From the NCBI RefSeq assembly GCF_003399645.1, contig NZ_NBXD01000025.1:1-64000 (forward strand): 64,000 nucleotides of DNA, given 5' to 3'. Below the pieces are notes generated by a model. The model was not told the DNA's origin. It worked only from the letters and a program-made list of their open reading frames with translations, and did no database searches. Shown piece after piece: positions 43,098 to 53,558 of the stretch. Numbering within the stretch: the first letter of the stretch is position 1; each line of letters opens with the position of its first letter. Source of the stretch: Subtercola boreus (GTDB lineage Bacteria > Actinomycetota > Actinomycetes > Actinomycetales > Microbacteriaceae). The position numbers were made by a program, and so were the translations under genes.

Positions 43098-44234
43098 GTG
43101 ACCGCCGACCAGGGGCGGCGTCGGCACTACGGCGAGTTCTACGGCCTCGAGGGCGACGTCGCCGAGGGAGCGGGTGCCAGCGGCTCCGCGGGCTCCGCGG
43201 CGGGCACCGACGCTCCCCTCGCCATCGTCTTCGGCAACTGCCAGGCCGAGTCGCTGCGCATCATGCTCGACGGTCCCGACCTCCGCACGGTTCGCGTGCC
43301 GCCCGTCTTCGAGCTCGAGCCCGATGATCTGCCGCACCTCGAGCGGCTGCTCTCCCGCACCGCGGTTCTGATCAGCCAGCCGGTGCGCGACGACTACCAC
43401 GACCTGCCGCTCGGTACCGCCCAGCTCGCCGCACTGCTGCCCGCGTCTGCCCGAGTGGTGCGGATGCCGGTGGTGCGGTTCGCGGGGCTCTATCCGTTTC
43501 ACGTGATCGTGAGGCCACCCGAGGACGCGTCACTGGTTCCGCCGGTGGTGGAGTACCACGACCTCCGCACGATCGCGCGGGCGTGGCGGGAACGGTTGCG
43601 GCGGGCTTCTCCGCTCGATCAGGCGCTCATCGGGCGAAACCGCTTCGTCGAGACCACCACCGGCGTGCGCATCCGGGAGATCGCCGCCGAGTCGATCGCC
43701 CAACTGCGTCGGCGCGAGCTGCACCACGACACGGTGAGGGTCTCCGACCTCTTCGCCGCTCCGGGTTTCGAGCAGATGCGAACGATCAACCACCCGGGTA
43801 ACCCGGTGTGGACGGCCGTCGCCGCGCGGCTGCGCGAGCGACTGTCGCTGGGCGAGCACGTCGTCGACCCGGGCCGTGAGCTGCTGAACGAGGTGCACGC
43901 GCCCCGGGAGCCCGACGTGATCCGAGCCTTCCAGCTCGACGCCGAGCCTCGCGCCGACTGGATCGTGCGCGGGCGCGCCGTTCCCCCGGAGGAGGTCGAA
44001 CGCGCCCACCTCGCCTGGTACGCCCAGCACCCCGACGTGATCGACGCCGCCATCGCGCGCCACTCGACCGCGCTCACGACGCTGGGGCTCCTGCCGCCCG
44101 ACGTCGTCGCCAACCCTGCCGCCGCAAGCGCTGCCGCCGCCGCCGCCGCTGCCGCTGCCGCTGCCGCCTCCTCCGCTGGCGCCACCCCGCCGCACCCGAC
44201 GGGTCGCGCCGGCGGCGCGGGCTTCGCTTCGTGA
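43098..44234 (+). CDS. WcbI-like polysaccharide biosynthesis putative acetyltransferase
   Basis: A 378-residue protein with IVFGNCQAESLRIML near residue 43, the signature of WcbI (a Burkholderia capsule protein that binds coenzyme A and has an SGNH-like fold), and AVLISQPVRDDYHDLPLGT. The acetyl group acceptor is unknown. A poly-alanine run of about 13 residues encoded by GCC/GCT repeats (44116-44168) and a Pro/Gly tail end the protein. A GTG start is preceded by AGCAGGGG. Confidence 0.8.
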   Translation: MTADQGRRRHYGEFYGLEGDVAEGAGASGSAGSAAGTDAPLAIVFGNCQAESLRIMLDGPDLRTVRVPPVFELEPDDLPHLERLLSRTAVLISQPVRDDYHDLPLGTAQLAALLPASARVVRMPVVRFAGLYPFHVIVRPPEDASLVPPVVEYHDLRTIARAWRERLRRASPLDQALIGRNRFVETTTGVRIREIAAESIAQLRRRELHHDTVRVSDLFAAPGFEQMRTINHPGNPVWTAVAARLRERLSLGEHVVDPGRELLNEVHAPREPDVIRAFQLDAEPRADWIVRGRAVPPEEVERAHLAWYAQHPDVIDAAIARHSTALTTLGLLPPDVVANPAAASAAAAAAAAAAAAASSAGATPPHPTGRAGGAGFAS

Positions 44235-45346
44235 CGGGCTCCACCGGCATCCCGACGCAGCTCGTGGTCGGGTCGCCGCGGCACGCCGTCACGCGCTACG
44301 CCGAGGCGCTCTGTCGTGCGATCGCCGCCTGTGATGCTCCGGATGCCGCTGGGCCCGCACGCGACCCCGTCGAGCCGGTCGGTGCCCACGCGCCCGTCGT
44401 CCGGGTGCAGAACGCCCGCGATGCGCTGGAGGCGGTGGCGGGCATCCGCACCCTGCACGTGCAGTTCACCGACCGACTGTTCGGCGCGACCCCGGAGCAC
44501 GCGGCGGAGCTCATCGAAGAACTCGCCGCCCGCACGCGGCTCACGGTGACACTGCACGATCTGCCGCAGCACTCCGACGGCGAGGGCAACCTGCCGCGGC
44601 GGGCGGCGGCGTACGCGCGGGTCGTACGGGCGGCGCGCGGGGTCGCGTGCAACAGCAGGCACGAAGCGCTGCTGCTCGGGGAATTCAGCCTGCCCGGATG
44701 GGAGTCTCCGGTCGCGGTGATCCCGCTGCCGGTGGAGGGTGCGCCCGCCCGCAGCCGCGACGCCCGTGCGGAAGACACCGTGCCCGGCACCCCCGCGGAT
44801 ACCGGCGCCCCCGCGGGCACCGGCACCCCCGCCGAAGCCGCCATCCTCGGCTACTTCTACCCGGGCAAGGGCCACGCCGAGGTGATCGGCGCCGTCGCCG
44901 CCGGGCGGCTCCCGCTCGCCGTCACGGCACTCGGAACCGCCGCCCCCGGGCACGATGACGACCTCGCCACCGTCGTCGCCTCGGCCGCCGGACTCGGCGT
45001 CACCTTCACCTCGACCGGCTATCTCGACGACCACGCCCTGGCGTCGCGCCTCGACGATGTGGCCGTTCCGGTGGCGGCTCACCAGCACCTCTCGGCGTCG
45101 GCCTCCATCAACACCTGGATCGCCTCGGGCCGTCGCCCCCTCATCCCCGACGGCCGGTATTCCCGCGAGATGGCGGAGCTCCGCCCCGGCACTGTCACGG
45201 TGTACGCCCCGCACGAGCTCGCCCGCGCGCTCGAACATGCGGCGCGGCATCCGGAGACCACCCGCCTCGCGCCCGGCACGAGCGTGCGCCCCGACGTGAA
45301 CGACGTCGCCCAGCTCTACCTCACCTGGTGGGCGGGCCTTCGATGA
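44231..45346 (+). CDS. Glycosyltransferase (GT-B, divergent)
   Basis: A 371-residue protein with the general GT-B plan: HVQFTDRLFGATPEHAAELIEEL, TLHDLPQHSDGEGNL, CNSRHEALLLGEF and AILGYFYPGKGHAEVI (the donor domain start). An Ala/Pro/Thr linker occurs near residues 165-200. A GTG start overlaps the WcbI-like stop and the ATGA end overlaps the next gene. Confidence 0.78.
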   Translation: MTGSTGIPTQLVVGSPRHAVTRYAEALCRAIAACDAPDAAGPARDPVEPVGAHAPVVRVQNARDALEAVAGIRTLHVQFTDRLFGATPEHAAELIEELAARTRLTVTLHDLPQHSDGEGNLPRRAAAYARVVRAARGVACNSRHEALLLGEFSLPGWESPVAVIPLPVEGAPARSRDARAEDTVPGTPADTGAPAGTGTPAEAAILGYFYPGKGHAEVIGAVAAGRLPLAVTALGTAAPGHDDDLATVVASAAGLGVTFTSTGYLDDHALASRLDDVAVPVAAHQHLSASASINTWIASGRRPLIPDGRYSREMAELRPGTVTVYAPHELARALEHAARHPETTRLAPGTSVRPDVNDVAQLYLTWWAGLR

Positions 45347-46752
45347 CCGGCGGCCCCCGCGCGGGCATCCCCCTCCCCGGCAACGACTGGAGCCTGCTCG
45401 ACGGCGTCACCCCCGACGAAGCCCCCACGGTCTCGGTCGTCGTCGTGCACTTCGAGCAGCAGGCCGAGCTCGACCGCACCCTCGCCGCGCTCCGTCGCCA
45501 GACCCACCCCGCCGACCGCCTGCAGCTCATCGTCGTCGACGACGGATCGCGCACCCCGCCCGTCGTTCCCGCCGATGTGCGGGTGCTGCGGCAGGCCGAC
45601 CTCGGGTTTCGGGCATCCGCCGCCCGCAACCTGGGCGCGGCCGCAGCGACCGGCGAGGTGCTGTGCTTCCTCGACGCCGACACCGCACCCGAACCGGGGT
45701 ACGTCGAGGCGATCATCCGCCTGCCCGCCCTCGCGCCCGACGTGGTCACCGTCGGCCGACGCCGCCACGCCGACTTCAGCGACCTGCCCGCCGACGCCCC
45801 CGTCGAGACGGTGGTGGGCACAGCCCCCGAGCGGGAATACCCCTCCCCCGAGTGGTTGCTGAGCGCCTACGCCGACTCCCGCGACCTGCTGGTTTCGGAT
45901 GATCGCTCCTACCGCTTCGTCATCGGCGCCGTCGTCGCCTGCAGCCGCGCCCTCTTCCGCGCGACCGGCGGCTTCGACGAGACCTTCACCACGTACGGCG
46001 GCGAGGACTGGGACTGGGCCTTCCGCGCCTGGAACGCCGGTGCGCTCCTCGCCCACGTTCCGTCGGCCGTAGCCTGGCACGACGGCCCCGAATGGGCCGG
46101 CCGGGCCGACGACCCCGGTCGCATGGCGCGCAAGAACGCCGAGACGCTGGCGCTGGCAGCACGCATCCCCGTCGCCGGGTCGCGTCCGCTCGCGCTGCGG
46201 TCGAGCGCCGACGTGGTCGCCCCCCTCGATCCCGCTTCTGCGGCGAACCCGGGCGCCCCGGGTAGGACCTCGGGGCCGCAGACCGACCACGCCCCGGGCG
46301 AACGCACCCCGACGACCGACACTGTGGCGAGCATCCATTCGGCCCCCTCGCTCGCCGCCCTCGTTCTCTCGGTCGACACGGTGCTCGACGCCCTGCCCGG
46401 TGCGGTTGTGCGTGTTCCCGCCGAGTTCGCCGACGCCCTGGCTGCGGATGCCCGCATCACCCCTCTCGGACAACCCGTTCTGGCGCGGCTGCTCATCGAC
46501 GTGCCCGTGGCGGCGCGCTTCGACGTGGCCGAGCTGCGGGCGGCGGCGGAACGGATGACGACCGACTCGCTGGGCTCCCTCGACCTCCTCCACGGCGGCG
46601 ACCGAGTCGCGCGGCTCGAGGCGCAGCGCGCCGTCGCCCGCGAGACCCGCTGGGGCCGCACCGACCTCTTTCCCCACCTCACGGCCTCCTGCATCTCGAT
46701 GCGGATCGTCGGCGAGCCGGATCTGGGCGCCTACTTCGGCGGCTGGGGCTGA
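45343..46752 (+). CDS. Family 2 glycosyltransferase with extra C-terminal domain
   Basis: A 469-residue enzyme. The GT-A domain (residues about 24-265) has TVSVVVVHFEQQAELDRTL, DDGSRTPP, the DXD motif CFLDADTAPEPG and GGFDETFTTYGGEDWDWAFRAW. A Pro/Thr-rich linker (about 290-325) joins an Ala-rich C-terminal domain of about 140 residues without an assignment. It is the last gene of the plus-strand arm. Confidence 0.86.
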   Translation: MTGGPRAGIPLPGNDWSLLDGVTPDEAPTVSVVVVHFEQQAELDRTLAALRRQTHPADRLQLIVVDDGSRTPPVVPADVRVLRQADLGFRASAARNLGAAAATGEVLCFLDADTAPEPGYVEAIIRLPALAPDVVTVGRRRHADFSDLPADAPVETVVGTAPEREYPSPEWLLSAYADSRDLLVSDDRSYRFVIGAVVACSRALFRATGGFDETFTTYGGEDWDWAFRAWNAGALLAHVPSAVAWHDGPEWAGRADDPGRMARKNAETLALAARIPVAGSRPLALRSSADVVAPLDPASAANPGAPGRTSGPQTDHAPGERTPTTDTVASIHSAPSLAALVLSVDTVLDALPGAVVRVPAEFADALAADARITPLGQPVLARLLIDVPVAARFDVAELRAAAERMTTDSLGSLDLLHGGDRVARLEAQRAVARETRWGRTDLFPHLTASCISMRIVGEPDLGAYFGGWG

Positions 46753-46780
46753 CGCCTGACCCTGCGCCCAGCCCCGGCCC

Positions 46781-47518
46781 TCAGCGGTCGAGGGCGATGT
46801 GCCGCAGGTACCGCTCGGGCGAGTCGAGGAAGGCACGCCAGGTGCGAACGAGATCGAGGTCGTCGTAGTCGCACGCCCGCAGCCCCCACTCGCCGACCTC
46901 GAGCACGTCGGCCCCGGGGTATGCGGCGAGAATCGGGGAGTGCGTCGACAGGATGATCTGCGAACCGCCCGCGACGAGCTCCTGAATCAGACCGATCAGC
47001 GCCAGGCAGCCGGGCACCGACAGCGCGGATTCGGGCTCGTCGAACACCCAGAGTCCGCGAACCCGCGACCGGGCCATCACGAGGTCGATGAACGATTCAC
47101 CGTGGCTGCGCTCATGGAACCCCTGGCCGTCGCCGATCGATTCGAGGTAGGTGAAGAACCCGTGCATGGTCTCGGCGCGCAGGAAGAAGCCCTTCTTCGA
47201 CGCTCCGCCACCGCGGACGAGCTGCAGGTGTTCCGCGAGCGGTGACTCCGACCGACGCGTTCGCGACATGGCGCCCGTGGAGCCGCCCTCCGCATTGAGC
47301 CCGAACGCGATGGCGATCGCCTCCACCAGTGTGGACTTGCCCGCTCCGTTGTCACCGACCAGAACGGTCACCGCACCGAAGTCGAGCCCGTCGTCGAGCA
47401 GCTGGCGCACCGGCGCGAGGGTCGCCGGCCACACCGTGCGGTCGAGCGACGCGGGAATGCGCTCCTCCACGCGCCGCAGGGGCAGTGTCACAAAGGGCTC
47501 CTGCGCCTCCCCGGTCAC
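46781..47518 (-). CDS. AAA-family (SMC/Rad50-like) ATPase
   Basis: A 245-residue ATPase with Walker A VGDNGAGKSTLVEA near residue 54, signature-like region, Walker B LWVFDEPESALS and the D-loop/switch QIILSTHSPIL. It lacks a coiled-coil hinge, so it is a short AAA_21/AAA_23 type. Function unknown; it may pair with the upstream acetyltransferase, whose stop overlaps its GTG start. Confidence 0.82.
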   Translation of the reverse strand: MTGEAQEPFVTLPLRRVEERIPASLDRTVWPATLAPVRQLLDDGLDFGAVTVLVGDNGAGKSTLVEAIAIAFGLNAEGGSTGAMSRTRRSESPLAEHLQLVRGGGASKKGFFLRAETMHGFFTYLESIGDGQGFHERSHGESFIDLVMARSRVRGLWVFDEPESALSVPGCLALIGLIQELVAGGSQIILSTHSPILAAYPGADVLEVGEWGLRACDYDDLDLVRTWRAFLDSPERYLRHIALDR

Positions 47519-48024
47519 GGTTTCCGCGTCTCGAGCACGAAGGTCTGCATGGGGCGTTTCAGCAGGGAATGCTCGAAGACCTCCCCGAACGCTCGCCAGC
47601 CCCGGCCGGTGTAGAGGCGCACCGCGGCGCGGTTGTCCAGGAGCGCGTGGAGCACAGCGCTCTCGTGTCCCCTCCTCCGCAGCTCATCGGCTGCAGCATC
47701 CATCAGCCTGGCGCCGAGCCTCTGCCCCTGAGCCGAAGGTGCGACGGCGAGCAGGCCGATCACGGCTGCGCCCGCGGGGTCGCTCGGCAGTCCGCTCCCC
47801 GGCTCGGTTGCGAGCACGAATCCCCGGATGTCGCCGGTGGGTGCCTCGGCAACGAGAAAACACTCCGCGCGGTCGAACTTCGGCCGGGCCCGCTCGGCCA
47901 CCCCCGCGACCGCGGTGCCGTCTCGCGCAGCGCACGCCTCCACCCACAGCGCCACGCACTCCGCCACGTCACCCGGCCGGCCCTCCCGCAGCACAGACTC
48001 GACCACCCCGCTCGCCTGCTGCAT
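47515..48024 (-). CDS. GNAT-family N-acetyltransferase
   Basis: A 169-residue GNAT protein with AVAPSAQGQRLGARLMDAAADELRRRG (CoA loop) and the C-terminal NRAAVRLYTGRGWRAFGEVF. Start chosen at ATG 48024, six bases after AATACT on the minus strand (leaderless arrangement). Overlaps the ATPase gene start by 4 bp. Confidence 0.84.
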   Translation of the reverse strand: MQQASGVVESVLREGRPGDVAECVALWVEACAARDGTAVAGVAERARPKFDRAECFLVAEAPTGDIRGFVLATEPGSGLPSDPAGAAVIGLLAVAPSAQGQRLGARLMDAAADELRRRGHESAVLHALLDNRAAVRLYTGRGWRAFGEVFEHSLLKRPMQTFVLETRKP

Positions 48025-48081
48025 GCAACGAGTATTCCATCCCGCCTGCAACCCGTGCGCGCCCTGCCGCTCGTGCTGCAC

Positions 48082-48687
48082 TCAGGGGGCGCGGCGGTAG
48101 CGGATGTGCGTGGCGAGCGGCGAGTGCAGGGTCTCGACGGGCTCCATGTCGAAGGAGCCGATGCCGTCGAAGAGGCGCTCGCCCGAACCGAGCAGAACGG
48201 GTGCGATGTCGAGGGTCAGCTCATCGATGACCCCGGCGAGGAGAGCCTGGCGCACGGTCGAGGCGCCGCCGGCGATGTCGACGCCCCTGTCGCCGGCCGT
48301 CTCGCGTGCCAGGGCGTAGGCAGCGTCGAAGCCGTCGGTCACGAAGTGGAAGGTGGTGCCGCCACCGAGCTCGAGGGGTTCCCGGGCGTGATGGGTGAGC
48401 ACGAAGACCGGCGCATGGTACGGCGGTTCGGCACCCCACCAGCCGAGCCAGTCACCCTCCCACTCGCCCCGGATCGGCCCGAACATGTTGCGACCCATCA
48501 CGTACGCACCGCGCGGCCGCATCAGCCAGCCGGTCGCGACCGCGTCGGCCTCGGTGGCGCGCGCGTCACCCATGTGCCAGGCGTGAACCGCGTGTCCGCC
48601 CCTGCCGAGCGGATGCTCGAGGCTCTGTTCGGGCCCGGCGACGTATCCGTCGAGAGAGATCGACATGTGGCAGGTGGTGTCGGTCAT
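48082..48687 (-). CDS. Dihydrofolate reductase family (RibD C-terminal-like) protein
   Basis: A 201-residue protein with a Rossmann-like DHFR/RibD_C fold: SISLDGYVAGP near the N terminus, GAYVMGRNMFGP, and GGASTVRQALLAGVIDELTLDIAPVLLGSGERLFDG. It probably reduces a pterin- or flavin-related compound with NADPH; it is not the housekeeping DHFR. The ATG at 48687 has GGAAGG seven bases upstream. Confidence 0.85.
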   Translation of the reverse strand: MTDTTCHMSISLDGYVAGPEQSLEHPLGRGGHAVHAWHMGDARATEADAVATGWLMRPRGAYVMGRNMFGPIRGEWEGDWLGWWGAEPPYHAPVFVLTHHAREPLELGGGTTFHFVTDGFDAAYALARETAGDRGVDIAGGASTVRQALLAGVIDELTLDIAPVLLGSGERLFDGIGSFDMEPVETLHSPLATHIRYRRAP

Positions 48688-48739
48688 CGGCAATCCTTCC
48701 GGGCGGGCATCCTGTGGCTGAGAATCTATCGGAAGATGA

Positions 48740-50583
<1,844 letters not shown>

Positions 50584-50608
50584 CCCGGCCGGCTGGCTCG
50601 CCGGGCGG

Positions 50609-51295
50609 TCAGGCGGCGGCCCGGGCCAGCACTGTCGAGACGGTGACGGGGTCGGCGAGCACGCGGAAGTGCCCGCCGGTGTCGAGCTGCACGTTCTCGG
50701 CACCGATCAGCGCGCTCCCCTCCGGGATGTGCGGGTCGAAGACGCCGAACACCGACGTGATGCGGGCGTTCACGCTCACATCCACGTTCAGCGCCGAGAG
50801 TCCGGGGTCGGATGCCGAGAACGCGCGAAGCGAGCGCAGCGGAAGGTAGCGGGCGTACCGCGACCCGCCGAAGGGTGCCGCCACCGCGACCATCTGCGAC
50901 ACGCGGGCGCCCGAGCCCGGCTGAAGCATGACGTATTTGCCGACTAGACCGCCCTTGCTGTGCGACACGATCACCACATCGTCGAGGTCGTGCTGGTCGA
51001 GGTAGTCGGCGACGAGGTGCGCCGCAGCCACCAGCGGAACGCGGTTGTTCTGCAACAGAGTGACCACGTGCACCGGATGCCCGGCCGCGTGCAGCGCCTC
51101 GATGGTCGGCCGGAGGAACTGCCACGTCTCGAAGATGCCGGGGATGACCAGCACCGCCCGCCCCGAACCACTGAGGTACTGGCGGGAGTTCGCGCCCGAG
51201 AATGCCGCTCTGACCTGCCAGTGCACCGCATAGACGTAGTCGAGAAACCACCACCGCGCGTCTGACAGCACCCGCGACGCGCGAGATCCGGTCAC
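50609..51295 (-). CDS. Alpha/beta hydrolase (lipase/esterase-like)
   Basis: A 228-residue alpha/beta-hydrolase with a nucleophile elbow SHSKGGL near residue 111, GIFETWQFLRP and QMVAVAAPFGGSRYARYLP, a pattern common to triacylglycerol-lipase or phospholipase-like proteins. No signal peptide. It starts with GTG overlapping the small ORF stop (GTGA), so the two are translationally coupled. Confidence 0.82.
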   Translation of the reverse strand: MTGSRASRVLSDARWWFLDYVYAVHWQVRAAFSGANSRQYLSGSGRAVLVIPGIFETWQFLRPTIEALHAAGHPVHVVTLLQNNRVPLVAAAHLVADYLDQHDLDDVVIVSHSKGGLVGKYVMLQPGSGARVSQMVAVAAPFGGSRYARYLPLRSLRAFSASDPGLSALNVDVSVNARITSVFGVFDPHIPEGSALIGAENVQLDTGGHFRVLADPVTVSTVLARAAA

Positions 51296-51465
51296 GCGGG
51301 ACGGCCGGGGCGGTACTTCGCATCGTCGCGCACGTCGACGCGGGTCACGTGCTCCGAGACCTCGGTCACGTCGATGCGCGGCTCGGCATCCGACTCGTCG
51401 GCCTTCGGCGCGGTCATCAGCTGGTCACGGCGTTTCTCGGCGGCATCGTCTGTCTCAGGGGGCAT
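51292..51465 (-). CDS. Small conserved ORF coupled to the hydrolase
   Basis: A 57-residue acidic, disordered-looking protein: MPPETDDAAEKRRDQLM, then PRIDVTEVSEHVTRVDVRD, ending DAKYRPGRPA. Its TGA overlaps the GTG of the hydrolase (4 bp). Upstream on the minus strand TACCGT (51477-51472) and six bases precede the ATG, a leaderless promoter. Codon use is normal for the region and the overlap with a real gene argues for translation. Function unknown. Confidence 0.55.
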   Translation of the reverse strand: MPPETDDAAEKRRDQLMTAPKADESDAEPRIDVTEVSEHVTRVDVRDDAKYRPGRPA

Positions 51466-51691
51466 GCCTTCACGGTATCGCCCCGGGAAGCTGCCCGCGG
51501 GGGCTTGCGCTGTCGGGCCCTGCTCCGGGCCCGCCGCCGCCGGAGCCTCCGCACTATAACCCCAGTCCTCCGGCTTGCATAGTCCTATTCAGCGACGCTC
51601 AGAGCAGGAAGCGTTGCTGCCGTCAACGACACCGCCCCAGCAGCCCTGCGGGGCAGCCTTGAACGCTGTGGCTTCCAAGAAAGGCATGATC

Positions 51692-52504
51692 ATGACAGAT
51701 AGTTCCTCCCCGAAGGTCGAGGCTGCGAAAGACCAGGCCTCGCAGCTGAAAGACCAGGCCGTCTCCTCCGGCCAGCACGTCGCCGAGACCGCAGCCGACC
51801 AGGCCGGCTCCGTCGTCGGCGAAGCGAAGGTGCAGGCGAGAGATCTCCTCGGCCAGGCCCAGAGCGAGCTCCGCGACCAGGCCGGGTCGCAGCAGAAGCG
51901 CGTCGCCACCGGCCTCCGCGCGGTCAGCGATGAGCTGAAGGGCATGGCGGAGAGCCAGTCCGACGGCGGAATCGCCACCGACCTCGTGCACCAGGCCGCG
52001 TCTCGCGCCAGCGGCATCGCCACCTGGCTCGAGGACCGCGACCCCGGAACCCTGCTCTCCGACGTGCGGTCGTACGCGGCCCGCAAGCCCGGCACCTTCA
52101 TCGCCATCGCCGCGATCGCCGGCGTCGTCGCCGGTCGCCTCACCCGCTCCCTCGCCGGCAATGCCACAGACGAGAAGGCAAAGGAGCAGGCGGCGACCCC
52201 GGCTCGCGTCTCCGACGTCACGACCACTCCGGGCTACGTCGACCCGGGCTACGTCGATCCGGGCTACGTCGATCCGGGCTACGTCGATCCGGCCCCCGTC
52301 GACCCGGCTCCCACCTCCCCGGCCCCTGTCGACCCGCTGTATGCCGATGCCGCTCCGATCGACGACATCAGCCTCCGTTCGCACAACGTCGACGACGAGT
52401 TCGGCGACCGCGCGACGGTCGAATCGCTCTTCGGCGAGGACGCTCCGACGCGCTCGTTCGACGAGACCGCCCAGGGCGACGACTACCGCGGTGACCGCTC
52501 GTGA
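51692..52504 (+). CDS. Membrane-anchored repeat protein of the stress operon
   Basis: A 270-residue protein. Residues about 10-100 form an amphipathic, Ala/Gln/Lys-rich helical region resembling late-embryogenesis or CsbD-like proteins; one membrane helix follows (TFIAIAAIAGVVAGRL, about residues 139-155); then four copies of GYVDP and Pro-rich PVDP repeats (about 181-214), and an acidic tail. ATG 51692 has AAAGG seven bases upstream; ATG 51686 is less suited. First gene of a three-gene overlap-linked operon. Confidence 0.75.
   Translation: MTDSSSPKVEAAKDQASQLKDQAVSSGQHVAETAADQAGSVVGEAKVQARDLLGQAQSELRDQAGSQQKRVATGLRAVSDELKGMAESQSDGGIATDLVHQAASRASGIATWLEDRDPGTLLSDVRSYAARKPGTFIAIAAIAGVVAGRLTRSLAGNATDEKAKEQAATPARVSDVTTTPGYVDPGYVDPGYVDPGYVDPAPVDPAPTSPAPVDPLYADAAPIDDISLRSHNVDDEFGDRATVESLFGEDAPTRSFDETAQGDDYRGDRS
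52230..52291 (+). repeat. In-frame 15-bp coding repeat
   Basis: Four copies of GGCTACGTCGAYCCG encode GYVDP repeats in the preceding protein. Confidence 0.9.
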
Positions 52505-52917
52505 CCGACGGACACACACCCTCGGAGGAGAAGGCCGCGAGCACCTCGCTCGGCGACCTGCTCGGCGAGGTCACGCGTGACCTCTCGACCCTCATGCGCC
52601 AGGAGGTCGAGCTCGCAAAGGCCGAACTGAAGCAGTCCGCCTCCAAGGCCGGCAAGGGTGCCGGGATGCTCGGCGGGGCCGGATACGCCGGCATCATGGC
52701 CATCCTGTTCCTGTCGATCGCCCTCTGGTGGGGCCTCGGCTACCTCATCGACAACACCTGGTCAGCCGTCGTCGTCGCCGTCATCTGGGCGATCATCGGA
52801 CTGGTTCTCTACACGCGGGGCCGCAAAGAGCTCAAGCAAATGCAGGGCGCTCCCCGCACTGTCGATTCCCTGAAGAAACTTCCCGAAACACTGAAAAGAA
52901 ATGAGGAGAACCGATGA
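52501..52917 (+). CDS. Phage-holin-family/DUF1469 membrane protein
   Basis: A 138-residue protein with an N-terminal amphipathic helix (SLGDLLGEVTRDLSTLMRQEVELAKAEL) and two membrane helices (about residues 60-80 and 86-106). The actinobacterial DUF1469 family is of unknown function and usually lies beside DUF3618 and YihY genes. A GTG start overlaps the upstream stop by 4 bp. Confidence 0.82.
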   Translation: MTDGHTPSEEKAASTSLGDLLGEVTRDLSTLMRQEVELAKAELKQSASKAGKGAGMLGGAGYAGIMAILFLSIALWWGLGYLIDNTWSAVVVAVIWAIIGLVLYTRGRKELKQMQGAPRTVDSLKKLPETLKRNEENR

Positions 52918-53492
52918 GCGACTCACCTGAAGAGATCCGTGCACGCATCGAGGCCAGCCGCCTCGAACTGAGCTCCGACGTCGACGCCCTTGCCGACAAG
53001 GTCACTCCCGCGAAGATCGCCGAGCGCCAGACCGAGAAGGTCAAGGGGGCTCTCGGAGGCATCCGCGACAAGGTCATGGGCGCCGCGTCCGACGCGAAGT
53101 CCTCGGCCGGCGACGCTGGCGGAAGCGTCGGTGACAGCGTGAGCGGCCAGGCCCAGAAAGTCGCCGACAAGGCGTCGGGCAACCCCTTCGCCGTGGGCCT
53201 CATCGCCTTCGGTGTCGGCCTGCTCGTCTCCTCGCTCATTCCGGCGAGCACCACGGAGAAGGAGGTCGCCTCGAACATCAAAGAAAAGGCCGCTCCCCTC
53301 GTCGAAGGTGTTCAGGATGCCGCGAAAGAAGTCGCCGGCAACCTGAAGGAGCCGGCCCAGCAGGCTGCCGCCGCCGTGAAGGACTCTGCAACGGATGCCG
53401 TCGGCACCGTGAGGGAAGAGGCCACCACCGCGACCAGCGACATCAAGGACCAGGCCGGCCAGGCCCGCCACGTCGTGCAGGACGAGGCGTAA
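52914..53492 (+). CDS. DUF3618 protein
   Basis: A 192-residue protein with the DUF3618 opening EEIRARIEASRLELSSDVDALADKVTP, one membrane helix (about residues 98-116, NPFAVGLIAFGVGLLVSSLIP) and long Ala/Lys/Gln helical segments resembling apolipoprotein-like or LEA repeats. ATGA overlap with the DUF1469 gene. Function unknown; it may coat membranes under stress. Confidence 0.8.
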   Translation: MSDSPEEIRARIEASRLELSSDVDALADKVTPAKIAERQTEKVKGALGGIRDKVMGAASDAKSSAGDAGGSVGDSVSGQAQKVADKASGNPFAVGLIAFGVGLLVSSLIPASTTEKEVASNIKEKAAPLVEGVQDAAKEVAGNLKEPAQQAAAAVKDSATDAVGTVREEATTATSDIKDQAGQARHVVQDEA

Positions 53493-53504
53493 CACGTCGA
53501 CCAC

Positions 53505-53534
53505 GATGCCCGGGGGCGACAGCCCCCGGGCATC
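53505..53534 (+). terminator. Strong hairpin terminator
   Basis: A perfect 13-bp stem (GATGCCCGGGGGC 53505-53517 with its complement 53522-53534) and a GACA loop, 12 bp after the DUF3618 stop, followed by a short T-containing run. Probably ends or attenuates the three-gene transcript before yihY. Confidence 0.75.
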
Positions 53535-53558
53535 CATCGTTCTACCCGTGAGGAACAC

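Noticed and set aside
45316-46836. 506-residue antisense open frame over the family 2 glycosyltransferase
   Set aside because: Lacks any motif; GT-A motifs are on the plus strand.
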